Counted from the stretch's first letter, positions 25,217 through 34,488 are shown. The stretch: 64,000 nucleotides of DNA from Bacteroides clarus YIT 12056 (GCF_900129655.1 NZ_FQWK01000001.1:124001-188000); one strand, 5' to 3'. A program made the numbers and translations. Notes: a model not told the origin generated them from the sequence alone.

Positions 25217-26422
25217 ATGGTAAAAGATAATTCTAAGTTGTTTCTACTTGTATTGCTGGGTATGCTGACTGCTTTCGGCCCATTCGTCACCGATATGTAT
25301 CTGCCCAGCCTTCCGGCTATGGGAGATTATTTTCAAACCGCTTCTTCAATGGTACAGTTGGGACTTACCACGAGCATGATAGGGTTGGCGGCAGGACAAA
25401 TCTTGTTTGGTCCGCTGAGCGACCGCTATGGGAGGCGCATACCGTTACTGGCAGCCATGTGGCTGTTTATCGTCTCTACCATTCTTTGTCTGTTTGCACG
25501 GGATATTCATCAGTTTGTGGCTTTTCGTCTGGTACAAGGCATAGCCGGGGCAGGCGGTATTGTAATCGCCCGTTCGGTGGCTGCAGATAAATATTCGGGT
25601 AAGGAACTGGCGAAGATGCTTGCGGTTATTGGCGCTATCAACGGAGTGGCTCCGGTGGTGGCTCCTATTATCGGAGGAGTATTTACGGAAGCTATCGGCT
25701 GGCAGGGTATCTTCGGTATTCTGTTGGGATTGGGCGTTGTGTTGCTTGTCGGCAGTTACTGCTTTCGGGAGTCATTGCCTAAGGAGCACCGTTCGGTAAG
25801 CCGGTGGGGAGATACATTCCGCAGTTTTAAAGTGGTGCTGCAAGATAGGCAATATGTGTTTTATGTGTTGCAAATGGCGTTTGCGCAAGGAGTGCTGTTT
25901 GCCTATATTTCCTCTTCACCTTTTATTGTGCAGCAGCATTACGGATATTCGCCGTTGGTATTCAGTTTCTGCTTTGCTGTTAATGCGGTGGCGATAGGGG
26001 GTGCGGCTGCGACATCCGTGAAGTTCAGGCGTCCTGTCAGTAGTACGTTGATAGGCTGTGTGGGCATGGCGGTGGCTGCACTCGGAGAGTGTACGGCGCT
26101 TATGACAGGATGTAGTTTTTGGATGTACGAAGCGCTTCTGCTGGTTTTGTTGTTTATGATGGGGCTGACTTTTACGTCTACCACAACATTGGCGATGGAG
26201 TGTCAGCGTGACAATGCGGGTACGGCTTCCGCGCTATTGGGGGCTGTCTGTTTCGCTTCCGGCGGAATTGTCTCTCCTTTGGTGGGGCTCGGTGATATCC
26301 TGGTATCCACGGGAATTATCTTTGTCATCAGTGCCGGCTGCTCGTTAAGTTGCATCCTGCTGGCTTTGGGCAAAAGGCGGGCTAGGCTTTACTTCGCATT
26401 CGGTACGTCTCCGAAACGTTGA
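25217..26422 (+). CDS. Bcr/CflA family MFS drug exporter
   Basis: A 401-residue transporter of the major facilitator superfamily with twelve helices. GPFVTDMYLPSLPAM after helix 1 is the Bcr/CflA signature. FGPLSDRYGRRIPLL is the MFS loop 2-3 motif, and AGAGGIVIARSVAADKY follows. Relatives export bicyclomycin, chloramphenicol-type drugs or sulfonamides, but the native substrate is not deducible. A longer start at 25148 is rejected because a promoter element lies inside it. Neighbours are on the opposite strand, so it is probably a single-gene unit. Confidence 0.92.
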   Translation: MVKDNSKLFLLVLLGMLTAFGPFVTDMYLPSLPAMGDYFQTASSMVQLGLTTSMIGLAAGQILFGPLSDRYGRRIPLLAAMWLFIVSTILCLFARDIHQFVAFRLVQGIAGAGGIVIARSVAADKYSGKELAKMLAVIGAINGVAPVVAPIIGGVFTEAIGWQGIFGILLGLGVVLLVGSYCFRESLPKEHRSVSRWGDTFRSFKVVLQDRQYVFYVLQMAFAQGVLFAYISSSPFIVQQHYGYSPLVFSFCFAVNAVAIGGAAATSVKFRRPVSSTLIGCVGMAVAALGECTALMTGCSFWMYEALLLVLLFMMGLTFTSTTTLAMECQRDNAGTASALLGAVCFASGGIVSPLVGLGDILVSTGIIFVISAGCSLSCILLALGKRRARLYFAFGTSPKR

Positions 26423-26452
26423 GGCAGATAAATATTGAGTGTCTGCCGTTTC
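26413..26452 (+). terminator. hairpin at the end of the Bcr/CflA gene
   Basis: GGCAGA (26423-26428) pairs with TCTGCC (26442-26447), extended by GAAAC (26413-26417) with GTTTC (26448-26452) across a bulge. A short T-rich stretch follows. The stop codon is in the left arm. Confidence 0.5.
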
Positions 26453-26517
26453 TTTGAATAACGGAGTTATCCGGATAGGCTTGAGACCTGCGATGCCGCA
26501 ACCGGTTTCAGCAATTT

Positions 26518-27117
26518 TCAGAATATTGGTTGCAGGTGACGGACGGAAAGTTCCAGTTCACCCCAGTCTGTCATCGCATTGAAAAGGCGGACGGTGGAGT
26601 AGGAAGGCAAATCTTCCATGCGTATATTCTTTTCCGTAAGAATGCCTTTGTCCAATAGCTCGGCTCGTTTGGTTCCTTTCAGCAGAGGATGTTGCGGAGT
26701 GTACCACCGCTTGCCGTCGAAGAGAGCGATGTTGGCAATGCTGGTGTCGGTGAGCAGGCGCTGGCGGACAATGAGAATGTCATCACAAGAACCGCGTTGC
26801 GCAAACAGTTGGTTGAGCGCTTTACGGTCGGCGCTTTTGTAGGTGTAACCGATGTCGTTTGCCGATATCAATGCCAGTGAACGGACGGGACGTAGGATGT
26901 AAGGGGTACAAGTCACTTCCTCGATACCGCATCGTCCGTAGACTATACGCAATCTGTGTCTGCCGTTTTCGGGAATCGGGGGCAGAAAATCGGTCAATTG
27001 CAGGCCGGTACTTTCCGGCCAGAAGTGTGTGCGGGTATCGTTCAGCCTCCGTTCATGGTAGGCTAAGTTACGAACCACTCCGCCGTCAATACGTATGGTT
27101 TCAATAAATCGGCACAT
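26518..27117 (-). CDS. pabC: aminotransferase class IV, aminodeoxychorismate lyase candidate
   Basis: A 199-residue PLP enzyme of fold type IV that probably splits 4-amino-4-deoxychorismate to p-aminobenzoate and pyruvate for folate synthesis. IRIDGGVVRNLAYHERRLNDT is the usual opening. YTYKSADRKALNQL contains the PLP lysine, and SCDDILIVRQRLLTDTSIANIALFDGKRW is the conserved cofactor region. It is about 70 residues shorter than E. coli PabC but has no visible break. It overlaps the 3' end of pabB by 17 bases on the same strand, which fixes its role. Confidence 0.86.
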   Translation of the reverse strand: MCRFIETIRIDGGVVRNLAYHERRLNDTRTHFWPESTGLQLTDFLPPIPENGRHRLRIVYGRCGIEEVTCTPYILRPVRSLALISANDIGYTYKSADRKALNQLFAQRGSCDDILIVRQRLLTDTSIANIALFDGKRWYTPQHPLLKGTKRAELLDKGILTEKNIRMEDLPSYSTVRLFNAMTDWGELELSVRHLQPIF

Positions 27118-28084
27118 ATATCTTTTGTTTTACCTCGTTGTATTCGCTTTCCCATCGGCTTTGGGCGGTGATACCGCCGCCGGCTTTGAAATAGAGTTGC
27201 CCGTTTTCTTGTTCGATGAAGCGTATCATGACGGCGCTGTCCAGTCGGCCGTTGGCGTAGCAGCCCATAACTCCGGTGTAGAATCCCCGTTCGTAGCCTT
27301 CCGCTTCGTCGATGATTTGCATGGTACGCGGCTTGGGAGCGCCGGTAATAGAGCCGGCAGGCAATAACCGGAAAAGGATATCGCCGAGCCGCTCGGTATA
27401 ATCATGGGGTAGCGTGCCGCATATTTCAGAGCTTGTCTGCAGAATCGCTCCTTTGTTGGTTTGCAGGCGGTCTATATAGCGATAGGACGTTACGGTGACG
27501 TGTTCGGAAACCATACTGATATCATTGCGTATCAAATCGACAATGGTGGCGTGTTCCGCCGCTTCTTTGGCATCGTCCAGCAATATTGATTCGGCATGGG
27601 GCAGAGCGGCATCAATCGTTCCTTTCATCGGAAAGGACTTTATCCTGCCTTCTTCCATGCGGACAAAGATTTCGGGCGAGAAACAGACGAAACGGTCTTT
27701 CAGCCAAAGCTTATACAAAGCGTGAGCATGCAGAAATACATCCTTTAGCGTCAGGTTAGTGCGAAGCGGAACTTTGCACGTCAGATTGGTCAGATAACTG
27801 TTTCCGCCCAGCAGATTACGTTTCACGATATCGAAAGAACGGCGGTAATCGGCTGGAGACGGGGGAGTAAAGTCCCAATCTATTGTTCCGGTATACCGGG
27901 CATCTGCATCGGGGGCATTACCGGCTTCTCCGAACCGGTAGAGGCAGACGGACGTATCTACCTCATCGAGGGCTTCAACGTACGACTGCTCTTGCGTATA
28001 GTCGATGATGAACAGAAAAGGTGTGTTTCTACGCCCGAATGTGTTCATGCGGGCGATGGCTGTTTCTTTGTCCAAGGCTCTCAT
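27101..28084 (-). CDS. pabB: aminodeoxychorismate synthase component I
   Basis: A 327-residue chorismate-binding enzyme that aminates chorismate. The C-terminal chorismate domain is complete: FVCFSPEIFVRMEEGRIKSFPMKGT, LVRNDIS-like DLIRNDISMVSEHV, PAGSITGAPKPRTMQII and YTGVMGCYANG. The N-terminal half is much shorter than in E. coli PabB (453 residues). No pabA glutaminase is next to it, so amination may use a glutaminase encoded elsewhere or free ammonia. It overlaps pabC and begins four bases after the transporter gene. Confidence 0.93.
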   Translation of the reverse strand: MRALDKETAIARMNTFGRRNTPFLFIIDYTQEQSYVEALDEVDTSVCLYRFGEAGNAPDADARYTGTIDWDFTPPSPADYRRSFDIVKRNLLGGNSYLTNLTCKVPLRTNLTLKDVFLHAHALYKLWLKDRFVCFSPEIFVRMEEGRIKSFPMKGTIDAALPHAESILLDDAKEAAEHATIVDLIRNDISMVSEHVTVTSYRYIDRLQTNKGAILQTSSEICGTLPHDYTERLGDILFRLLPAGSITGAPKPRTMQIIDEAEGYERGFYTGVMGCYANGRLDSAVMIRFIEQENGQLYFKAGGGITAQSRWESEYNEVKQKIYVPIY

Positions 28085-28088
28085 CGTC

Positions 28089-29684
28089 TTAAATCACCGT
28101 TGCAATAATTTGGATGGATAATATGAGGAACACCATCGCAATAGGATACACCGTAGCATAGGCCACACTCGGAATATTGCTGTCCGTCATGGAGTCGGCG
28201 GCTGCCAGGCCGGGAGTACTCGTCATGCCTCCGGTAAGGGTTCCCAATAAATCGAGGATGCTGATTTTAAAAAACAGCCTGCCTGCGATTACGGCTATCA
28301 GCATGGGCACTAACGTAATGGCTGCGCCCACGCCGAACAGCAGCCAGCCGCTTTCCTGAAAGGTAGCTACTAAATTCTTTCCGGCCGATGTCCCTACTTC
28401 GGCGAGGAATAGCAGCAGTCCCAATTGTCGCAGCAGTTGGTTGGCTGGACCCGACATAGACCAAATGATGGGGCCTGTCTTGCCTACGGCGCTAAGGAAC
28501 AAGGCCACTATCAGTATACCGCCTGTCAATCCCGGTGAGAACGACAAACCTCCGGGGAAGGATATATTCAGTTTGCCAAATAGCACTCCGAGCACGATAC
28601 CCATTGCGATTGGAAAGAAGTCCGTATCGGACAGCTTCTTGGCATTATTGCCCAACAAACGCGCCAAACCCTTCAGCCCTTCTTTCTCGCCGACTACCGT
28701 CAGCTTATCGCCGAACTTAAGGGCGAGGTCGGGTGAGGGGGAGAGGTCGATACCGCTTCGGCGGACACGCGTTACGGTACAGCCGAAGTTCTTCATCAGG
28801 TTCAAGTCTCCCAGCTGTTTGTTTATCATATCCTTTTTGGTGAGCAGCAGAGACTCTATTTCCTGGGTGTGGCTCAGCGGGAGCTCGCCTTCTTCGCGTT
28901 CGCCTACCAGAGTGGCAAGCTGATTCAGGGCTTCGTCACTGCCGACGGCTTGTATGTAGTCGTTTTCGTGGAGTACGGTATGTGCGGTCGGGATAGAGAT
29001 TTGCTCGTCATGCTTGTGGCGGGAGATTACCGCGCCGGTCATGGCACGGGCATTGATTTGCATCAGGGTGCGTCCGAAAACGATAGGGTTCGTAATGCGG
29101 TAAATGCAGGTAATCAGTTCGGGGAATTGTCCGCGGCGTTCTTTTTCCAAGCGGCGGGCTTCCCGGTCGAGGTCGATATGCATGATGCGGGGCAGCAGCT
29201 TCACGAACAGGATAACGCCGATTACTCCGAACGGATAGGCGATACCGTAGGCTATGGATGCCAGCGGTGAATGCGTGCTGTCGATGGCAACGGCAAGTCC
29301 CGGAGTACTGGTCAGTGCGCCGGCTATCAGCCCTACCACGCTTGGCGTGTCGATGTCGAACGCATATTTCAGCCCTGTCGCCGTCAAAGCGGCGGAACAA
29401 ATAATCAGCAGGGTGATGATAATGAGTGTCTTCCCTTTGCTCCGGAAGGAATCGAAGAAGCCCGGACCGGCCTGTATGCCGATGGTGAATATGAATAGTA
29501 CAAGCCCGAAGTTTCCCAGCTCTTTAGGGATAATCACCCCGAAATGTCCGAAGAGCAGGGCGATGAAGATTACTGCGGAAACGTCGAGCGACAATCCTTT
29601 GATTTTGATTCTTCCCAGCATGAAGCCTAAGGCTACGATGAGGAAAAGCGCGAAGTAAGAGGAATTAAGCAGGTCAGTGAACAT
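28089..29684 (-). CDS. YidE/AspT-type duplicated antiporter with TrkA-C domains
   Basis: A 531-residue membrane protein of the aspartate:alanine exchanger superfamily. Two similar membrane halves of about five helices each contain the repeated GLIAGALTSTPGLAVAIDST and GTLTGGMTSTPGLAAADS motifs. Between them are two TrkA-C (RCK_C) domains (about 205-370), with DYIQAVGSDEALNQLATLVG and GDKLTVVGEKEGLKGL. E. coli YidE and YbjL share this layout; the substrate is unknown. It ends four bases before pabB, an odd partner, so transport of a chorismate- or folate-linked compound is possible but unsupported. Confidence 0.9.
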   Translation of the reverse strand: MFTDLLNSSYFALFLIVALGFMLGRIKIKGLSLDVSAVIFIALLFGHFGVIIPKELGNFGLVLFIFTIGIQAGPGFFDSFRSKGKTLIIITLLIICSAALTATGLKYAFDIDTPSVVGLIAGALTSTPGLAVAIDSTHSPLASIAYGIAYPFGVIGVILFVKLLPRIMHIDLDREARRLEKERRGQFPELITCIYRITNPIVFGRTLMQINARAMTGAVISRHKHDEQISIPTAHTVLHENDYIQAVGSDEALNQLATLVGEREEGELPLSHTQEIESLLLTKKDMINKQLGDLNLMKNFGCTVTRVRRSGIDLSPSPDLALKFGDKLTVVGEKEGLKGLARLLGNNAKKLSDTDFFPIAMGIVLGVLFGKLNISFPGGLSFSPGLTGGILIVALFLSAVGKTGPIIWSMSGPANQLLRQLGLLLFLAEVGTSAGKNLVATFQESGWLLFGVGAAITLVPMLIAVIAGRLFFKISILDLLGTLTGGMTSTPGLAAADSMTDSNIPSVAYATVYPIAMVFLILSIQIIATVI

Positions 29685-29714
29685 AGGCTCGGTGAATTAG
29701 TCTTTTCGTGGGAA

Positions 29715-29722
29715 CAAAGGTA
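29715..29722 (-). promoter_or_regulatory. -7 element for the transporter-pabB-pabC operon
   Basis: Reads TACCTTTG on the minus strand, 31 bases before the transporter start, divergent from the DUF2721 promoter. Confidence 0.5.
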
Positions 29723-29754
29723 AAGGAAAAAAGTTAGATGGAGAAAGTATTATT

Positions 29755-29762
29755 TATCTTTG
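29755..29762 (+). promoter_or_regulatory. -7 element for the DUF2721 gene
   Basis: TATCTTTG, a full match, 32 bases before the ATG at 29794. Confidence 0.5.
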
Positions 29763-29793
29763 CAGCCGCTAAAGATTTAAAGAAATCCGTCTT

Positions 29794-30183
29794 ATGGAAA
29801 TAGATTTGACTACCCCCGCTTTGCTGTTTTCGGCAATATCCTTGATTATGTTGGCGTATACCAACCGTTTTTTGTCGTATGCCGGTCTTGTGCGCGCTTT
29901 GAAGGAACAGCACCAGAAGAGCCATTCGTCTGTAACCGCCGCGCAGATTGCCAACCTGCGTAAACGTCTGTATCTGACACGTGCCATGCAGGTAACGGGC
30001 ATAGCGAGTTTGCTGCTGTGCGTAGTCAGTATGTTCTTTATTTATATCCGGCTTTATCTGGCCTCGGTTTATATTTTCGGCCTTGCTTTGGTACTGCTGA
30101 TTATCTCGCTGACTATTTCAGTATACGAAATTTATATCTCGGTGAAAGCGCTGGAGATACATCTGAACGATATGGATGATTAG
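29794..30183 (+). CDS. DUF2721 membrane protein
   Basis: A 129-residue protein with three helices: LTTPALLFSAISLIMLAY, VTGIASLLLCVVSMFFIYI and VYIFGLALVLLIISLTISV. A polar stretch between the first two contains NLRKRLYLTRAMQ. The order NRFLSY..L..LRKR.YL..AM fits DUF2721, a family of unknown role. It is monocistronic and followed by a 22-bp repeat array that probably ends its transcript. Confidence 0.8.
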   Translation: MEIDLTTPALLFSAISLIMLAYTNRFLSYAGLVRALKEQHQKSHSSVTAAQIANLRKRLYLTRAMQVTGIASLLLCVVSMFFIYIRLYLASVYIFGLALVLLIISLTISVYEIYISVKALEIHLNDMDD

Positions 30184-30221
30184 AGAGAGCGTTTTTTCCT
30201 GCTTACGGAACAGTTTATTTC

Positions 30222-30321
30222 ATCCCGCGAGACGGTTGTTTTTGTCTCGTGGGATGATTTTTTTTATCTCGTGAGATGAATATTTTTGTCTCGCAGGACG
30301 AATATTTTTGTCTCATAAGAC
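30222..30321. repeat. 22-bp-period palindromic array, family RTCYYRYRRRAY, five units
   Basis: Cores start at 30222, 30244, 30266, 30288 and 30310, exactly 22 bp apart: ATCCCGCGAGAC, GTCTCGTGGGAT, ATCTCGTGAGAT, GTCTCGCAGGAC and GTCTCATAAGAC. Units 1 and 2 form a 13-bp stem (30221-30233 with 30244-30256, one G-T) followed by eight Ts, a good terminator for the DUF2721 gene. The last unit overlaps the stop codon and final codons of the convergent protease gene. It shares its core with arrays at 12768 and 56278. Confidence 0.92.
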
Positions 30322-33300
30322 GGATTCCAGCTCTTTCAGCAGCTCTTCTACGGCTACTTTGAGCTGGGTGTCTTCGCCTTTCACGATGGTTTCGGGCGAG
30401 TTGGCGACTTTGATATCCGGTTCCAATTGGGAGTTCTCCAAATAACTGCCGTCGGGCAGACGGTAGCCTACAACGGGAATGCCGAAAACGAGGGAAGGGT
30501 CTTGCAGGCGTTCCCACGATACGCTGGTCATAGTTCCCGGAACGGGCATGCCTACGAGCTTGCCGATATTCCGGTGGCGGTATACCCACGGCGTACCGTG
30601 CGCATTGGAATAGTTGGCTTCGCACGTCAGCATGACAGACGGCTTGTTCCAGCGGCGGCTGGGCATATCGCAAGCTTCGCGACCGCGGATTACCTGCGTA
30701 AAGTACTTCTTGCCGCTGAACAGAATCTCGATATCTTCGTGCAGACGGCCGCCGCCATTGAAGCGGGTGTCGATGACGATGCCTTCGCAATTGTTGTATT
30801 TACCCAAAATATCCGAGTAAACGGAACGGAAGCTGTCATCGCCCATCGACTCGATATGCACATAGCCCAAACGGCCGCCAGACCATTCGGCTACATCTGC
30901 CGCGCGTTGTTTTACCCAACGGGTGTAGAGCAGAGTGTTTAGCGCACTGCCGCTTATCGGGATTACCACTTCTTCCCAACGCTCTTTGGTCTGCGGGTTG
31001 TAGAGCGAGACGAGGGTTTTCTTTTTGGCCTTATTGTTTACTAATGTATAGTAATCCGTCTCGGGGGTAATCTCCATACCGTCAATCTTTTCGATAATAC
31101 TGCCTGGTTTCACCTTGGTAGTGGCGTTATCAAACGGGCCTTTTTCTATTACTTCGGCTATACGCATGCCTTTGTCCCGGTATTTCCAGTCAAAAAGCAG
31201 TCCCAGGCTGGCTGTCGGTTCGCTCTGTCCGGAAGGGGAGTAGCGACCGCCGGTGTGCGATACGTTCAGTTCGCCCAACCATTCGCTCAAGAGTTCGGCA
31301 AAGTCGTAGTTGTTGTTGATGTGTGGCAGGAACTTACGATAGGCGGCGCTCATGGCATCCCAGTCTACGCCGTGCATATTGGTGTTGTAGAAACGTTTCT
31401 GCTGTTGTTTGTACACATGCCCGAACATATATTCGCGTTCTGCCGCCAAATCCATTTTAACCTGCGCCTGATAAGTGACGGGTTTCAACGTATTGGACGC
31501 CATATCCATTTTCTGCATGGTTTTGCCACCCAGCAGGAAGAGGTTCTTACCGTCTTTGTCCATTTCCATGGAAGCCCAGCCGGCATCCATTTTGTGAAGG
31601 AGCCGGGTATCTTTCTTGCGAAGATCCATTTTCCAAAGGTCGTAACCGTCTTCAAAGGCTGCGAAGTAATAAAGGCTTTCACCGTCTTTGGAGATGATGA
31701 CGCTGCCCATATCCGAAGAATTCGGGGTGAGACGTACAATGCGGTCTTCAATGTTTTTCAGTTCAACGACAATGTCTTTCACTTGAGACTTGTCATTGCC
31801 GGTCTTTTCTTGTTCTGTTTCTTTCTTGCTGCGCTTTTTATCTTTGGCGGTATCCTTGTCTTGCGTTTTCTTCTGTTCGGCTTCCAATTCTTTGCGCAAC
31901 TCGTAATCTTCTTTGCTCAGGCAGTATTTGTCGTAAGCGTCCTGATTGAGGAAAATAAGCATGGCGTCGTCTTGCGAGCCCCATGAGGCGTGGGCGCGCA
32001 TACCGTAACGTTCTGTCTTGAACAGAATCGCGTTACCGTCGAGGGCAAAACGGGGCGAACCGCTCATGTAACCGCTATTGGTCAGATTGACGATGGGACT
32101 ATTGCCTTGCGCGCTGACAAGACCTATGTCGGAATACGGATCGTGTCTGTTGCCGATAAATTCGAGGGTAAACCATTTGCCGTCCGGTGACCAGGCATAA
32201 CTGAATTCGCCATCTGTACTGTACCAGGTGGAACCGTCGGTAATCCGGCGTACTTTCTTCGTGTCGAGGTTGAGTACCATCAGGCGGATGCGGTCTTCTA
32301 TGAATGCCAATTCCTTACCGTCCGGTGAGAATTGCGGGCAAGTGCGCTCGACAGTGGCGGAAGGCAGTAGCGCTTCCTCTTTTATAAGAGTGGCATTGGG
32401 GAAGTTGGGTTCTTCCTTACGGGCAATCTTGGCGAGATAGAGCTGCCAGTTGCCGTTACGTTCGCTGGCGTAGGCCAGCGTACGATTGTCGGGGGCAAAG
32501 GACAGACTGCTTTCGTTGGCAGGGGTGTGGGTGATTTGCTTGGTGGTAGCGTAGTCTGCCGAAGTTACAAAGACTTCGCCACGAGCTATGAAGGCTATTT
32601 GCTTGCCATCCGGTGAGACGGTGGCCGAGGTTGCTCCGCTGGTATAATTCAAGCGGGCTATTTGCGGACGGTCGTCACGGGTGATTTCTATTCGGACTTT
32701 TTGTGGTTCCGAGTTGTTCTGCTGTGTGTATATTTCGCCGTCGTAACCGTAGCACAATGTTCCGTTGTTGCTTATGGAAAGGAAACGTACGGGGTGGGTT
32801 TTAAAGGAAGTTACTGCTTTCACTGCCTCCGGTCGGTTCAGCGGGAAGGCGTATACGTTGAATGAACCGCCATCGCGTTCGCTTAGGAAATACAACTCCT
32901 GTCCGTCCGGAGAAAGGACGGGGTTACGGTCTTCACCGGCACGTTGGGTGAGGTTGGCATGTTTGCCTGTGCGGGCATCGTACATCCATATATCACGTGT
33001 GACGGATGAAGTGTGATGCTTCCGCCATTGGTCTTCAAACCCTTTTTGGTCTTGATAGAAAAACAGTTCGCCCGATTTGTCGAAACAGACTGCTTCGGCA
33101 GGTGTACCCAATACCTGTTCGGTACGTCCGCCGGTTACGGGTACTTTGTAAAGTTCAGTCATGGCAGAACGGGGAAAGAGGGCGCTTTCGGCTGGGTCTT
33201 GAATGGCGGCCGAGAAGAGGATGTATTTACCGTCGGGGGTAAATGCGGATGGGATTTCTCCGGCCGAGTGGGTGGTCAGGCGTTGGGCTGTTCCACCGTT

Positions 33301-33582
33301 GGCTGGCATTACGAATACGTCGAAGTTACCGTATCTGTCACTGGCAAATGCTATTTGCTTGCCGTCCGGTGACCAGACAGGGGTCGATTCGTAGGACTCC
33401 TGCGTAGTGAGTTGTATGGCTGTACCGCCTTTTGCAGGAACTTTGTAGATATCTCCTTTGTAACAGAAAGCGATTTCTGTCCCGTCGGGTGAAATTTGTA
33501 TGTCACGCATCCAGAGAGGAGTTGTTGCATAGGTGGCGAGAGTTGTGAAACTCAGCGCGAAGTAAGCGAGTATCTTTTTCAT
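30313..33582 (-). CDS. tricorn-like S41 protease, periplasmic
   Basis: A 1089-residue secreted protein with a signal peptide (MKKILAYFALSFTTLATYA). The first ~590 residues are WD40-like/PD40 beta-propeller repeats (for example DGTEIAFCYKGDIYKVPAKG and DGKQIAFASDRYGNFDVFVM). A Lys/Glu-rich linker follows at about 570-610. The C-terminal part has a PDZ domain (MRIAEVIEKGPFDNATTKVK) and a C-terminal S41 protease domain with GIVIDTRFNGGGRLHEDI and the catalytic serine segment CEANYSNAHGTP (about residue 988). This is the tricorn protease layout. The stop codon lies in the neighbouring 22-bp repeat array. It is 70 bases after the TerB-DnaJ gene. Confidence 0.93.
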   Translation of the reverse strand: MKKILAYFALSFTTLATYATTPLWMRDIQISPDGTEIAFCYKGDIYKVPAKGGTAIQLTTQESYESTPVWSPDGKQIAFASDRYGNFDVFVMPANGGTAQRLTTHSAGEIPSAFTPDGKYILFSAAIQDPAESALFPRSAMTELYKVPVTGGRTEQVLGTPAEAVCFDKSGELFFYQDQKGFEDQWRKHHTSSVTRDIWMYDARTGKHANLTQRAGEDRNPVLSPDGQELYFLSERDGGSFNVYAFPLNRPEAVKAVTSFKTHPVRFLSISNNGTLCYGYDGEIYTQQNNSEPQKVRIEITRDDRPQIARLNYTSGATSATVSPDGKQIAFIARGEVFVTSADYATTKQITHTPANESSLSFAPDNRTLAYASERNGNWQLYLAKIARKEEPNFPNATLIKEEALLPSATVERTCPQFSPDGKELAFIEDRIRLMVLNLDTKKVRRITDGSTWYSTDGEFSYAWSPDGKWFTLEFIGNRHDPYSDIGLVSAQGNSPIVNLTNSGYMSGSPRFALDGNAILFKTERYGMRAHASWGSQDDAMLIFLNQDAYDKYCLSKEDYELRKELEAEQKKTQDKDTAKDKKRSKKETEQEKTGNDKSQVKDIVVELKNIEDRIVRLTPNSSDMGSVIISKDGESLYYFAAFEDGYDLWKMDLRKKDTRLLHKMDAGWASMEMDKDGKNLFLLGGKTMQKMDMASNTLKPVTYQAQVKMDLAAEREYMFGHVYKQQQKRFYNTNMHGVDWDAMSAAYRKFLPHINNNYDFAELLSEWLGELNVSHTGGRYSPSGQSEPTASLGLLFDWKYRDKGMRIAEVIEKGPFDNATTKVKPGSIIEKIDGMEITPETDYYTLVNNKAKKKTLVSLYNPQTKERWEEVVIPISGSALNTLLYTRWVKQRAADVAEWSGGRLGYVHIESMGDDSFRSVYSDILGKYNNCEGIVIDTRFNGGGRLHEDIEILFSGKKYFTQVIRGREACDMPSRRWNKPSVMLTCEANYSNAHGTPWVYRHRNIGKLVGMPVPGTMTSVSWERLQDPSLVFGIPVVGYRLPDGSYLENSQLEPDIKVANSPETIVKGEDTQLKVAVEELLKELESVL

Positions 33583-33652
33583 AATGAATGTATTTCTATC
33601 GGATTAGGGATTTATAGTAAGAGTATTGTTTTGATGAAGTGGGCTTTGGTTA

Positions 33653-34438
33653 TTATTTCATTCCCCTTGCCTTGTACACAATCTCTTTGGCATTGTTGAT
33701 GTTCTGTAGCTTTTCTTCGGCGGCACGCTTGATATCTTCTCCCAGCGTAGCTACCCGGTCGGGATGGTGCTTTAATACCAATTTGCGGTATGCGGCACGC
33801 ACTTCTTCATCGGTTGCCGTGGGGAGTATTTCCAATACTTTGTAAGCCGCGTCCAATGAATTGCCACCCAAATTGAGCATGGATTCCACTTCGTTTTCGG
33901 ATAGTCCCATATAAGTCGCCACTTCTTTCAATGCTTCTATTTCTTCACGACAAACGTTGTTGTCGCTTCGGGCTATGTTGGCGAGGAAGCCCAACAACTG
34001 CAAGCGTTCTTCGTATGTCAGGTTGGCGGCAATTTGCATACCGCAGTCACGGATGGTATTCTTGAATGCAAGAGGGTTTTGCATATCCATACGCTTGCGC
34101 TGCTCAAAGAGGTTGAGTAGTATTCGTTCTCCTTCGCTGACTGCGGCCACGCCGAAATTCGTTCGTAAGAAATTGCGGACGTATTCCATTTCACTGTGCA
34201 TGATACGCCCGTCCGCCCGTATAATGTACGAGGCCATTACCAGCATTGAAAAGAGAAAACTGTTCCGCTGTCCGGCAAACACGCCTTCCGTTGTCTGTCC
34301 GTTGCCGTAGGTTGCCGTATAGCTTGTTGTATTACCGCCGAGGTCCATCAACGAACCAAGTGCATATCCTGCCAATGCGCCGAGCGGTCCGCCTGCCATA
34401 AAGCCGATGATACCGCCAATCCATTTTCCTGCTCCCAT
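33653..34438 (-). CDS. TerB and DnaJ domain protein (DjlA-like)
   Basis: A 261-residue protein. The N-terminus is glycine-rich and hydrophobic (GGIIGFMAGGPLGALAGYALG), probably a membrane anchor. A TerB-like helical domain follows (about 60-180), with FSMLVMASYIIRADGRIMHSE and ANIARSDNNVCREEIEAL, which carry the acidic residues of that family. The C-terminus is a J-domain with KLVLKHHPDRV, the HPD loop that stimulates DnaK. The order matches E. coli DjlA, a membrane-bound co-chaperone. It has a strong promoter upstream. Confidence 0.9.
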   Translation of the reverse strand: MGAGKWIGGIIGFMAGGPLGALAGYALGSLMDLGGNTTSYTATYGNGQTTEGVFAGQRNSFLFSMLVMASYIIRADGRIMHSEMEYVRNFLRTNFGVAAVSEGERILLNLFEQRKRMDMQNPLAFKNTIRDCGMQIAANLTYEERLQLLGFLANIARSDNNVCREEIEALKEVATYMGLSENEVESMLNLGGNSLDAAYKVLEILPTATDEEVRAAYRKLVLKHHPDRVATLGEDIKRAAEEKLQNINNAKEIVYKARGMK

Positions 34439-34458
34439 AATTTTGTTCTTTGATTTTG

Positions 34459-34488
34459 CAAAAGTAACTATTCTTGCCTAAATACAAA
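34459..34488 (-). promoter_or_regulatory. complete promoter for the DjlA-like gene
   Basis: On the minus strand TTTG (34488-34485), 18 bases, then TACTTTTG (34466-34459). This matches the Bacteroides promoter in both boxes and spacing, 21 bases before the start codon. Confidence 0.7.

Noticed and set aside
26518-27117. Truncated or frameshifted pabC
   Set aside because: It is short for PabC, but start, PLP lysine and end are all in one frame and it overlaps pabB neatly, so it looks like a compact functional form.
31255-31986. 243-residue open frame on the plus strand
   Set aside because: It is antisense to the S41 protease gene and hydrophobic by complement of a Lys/Glu-rich linker.
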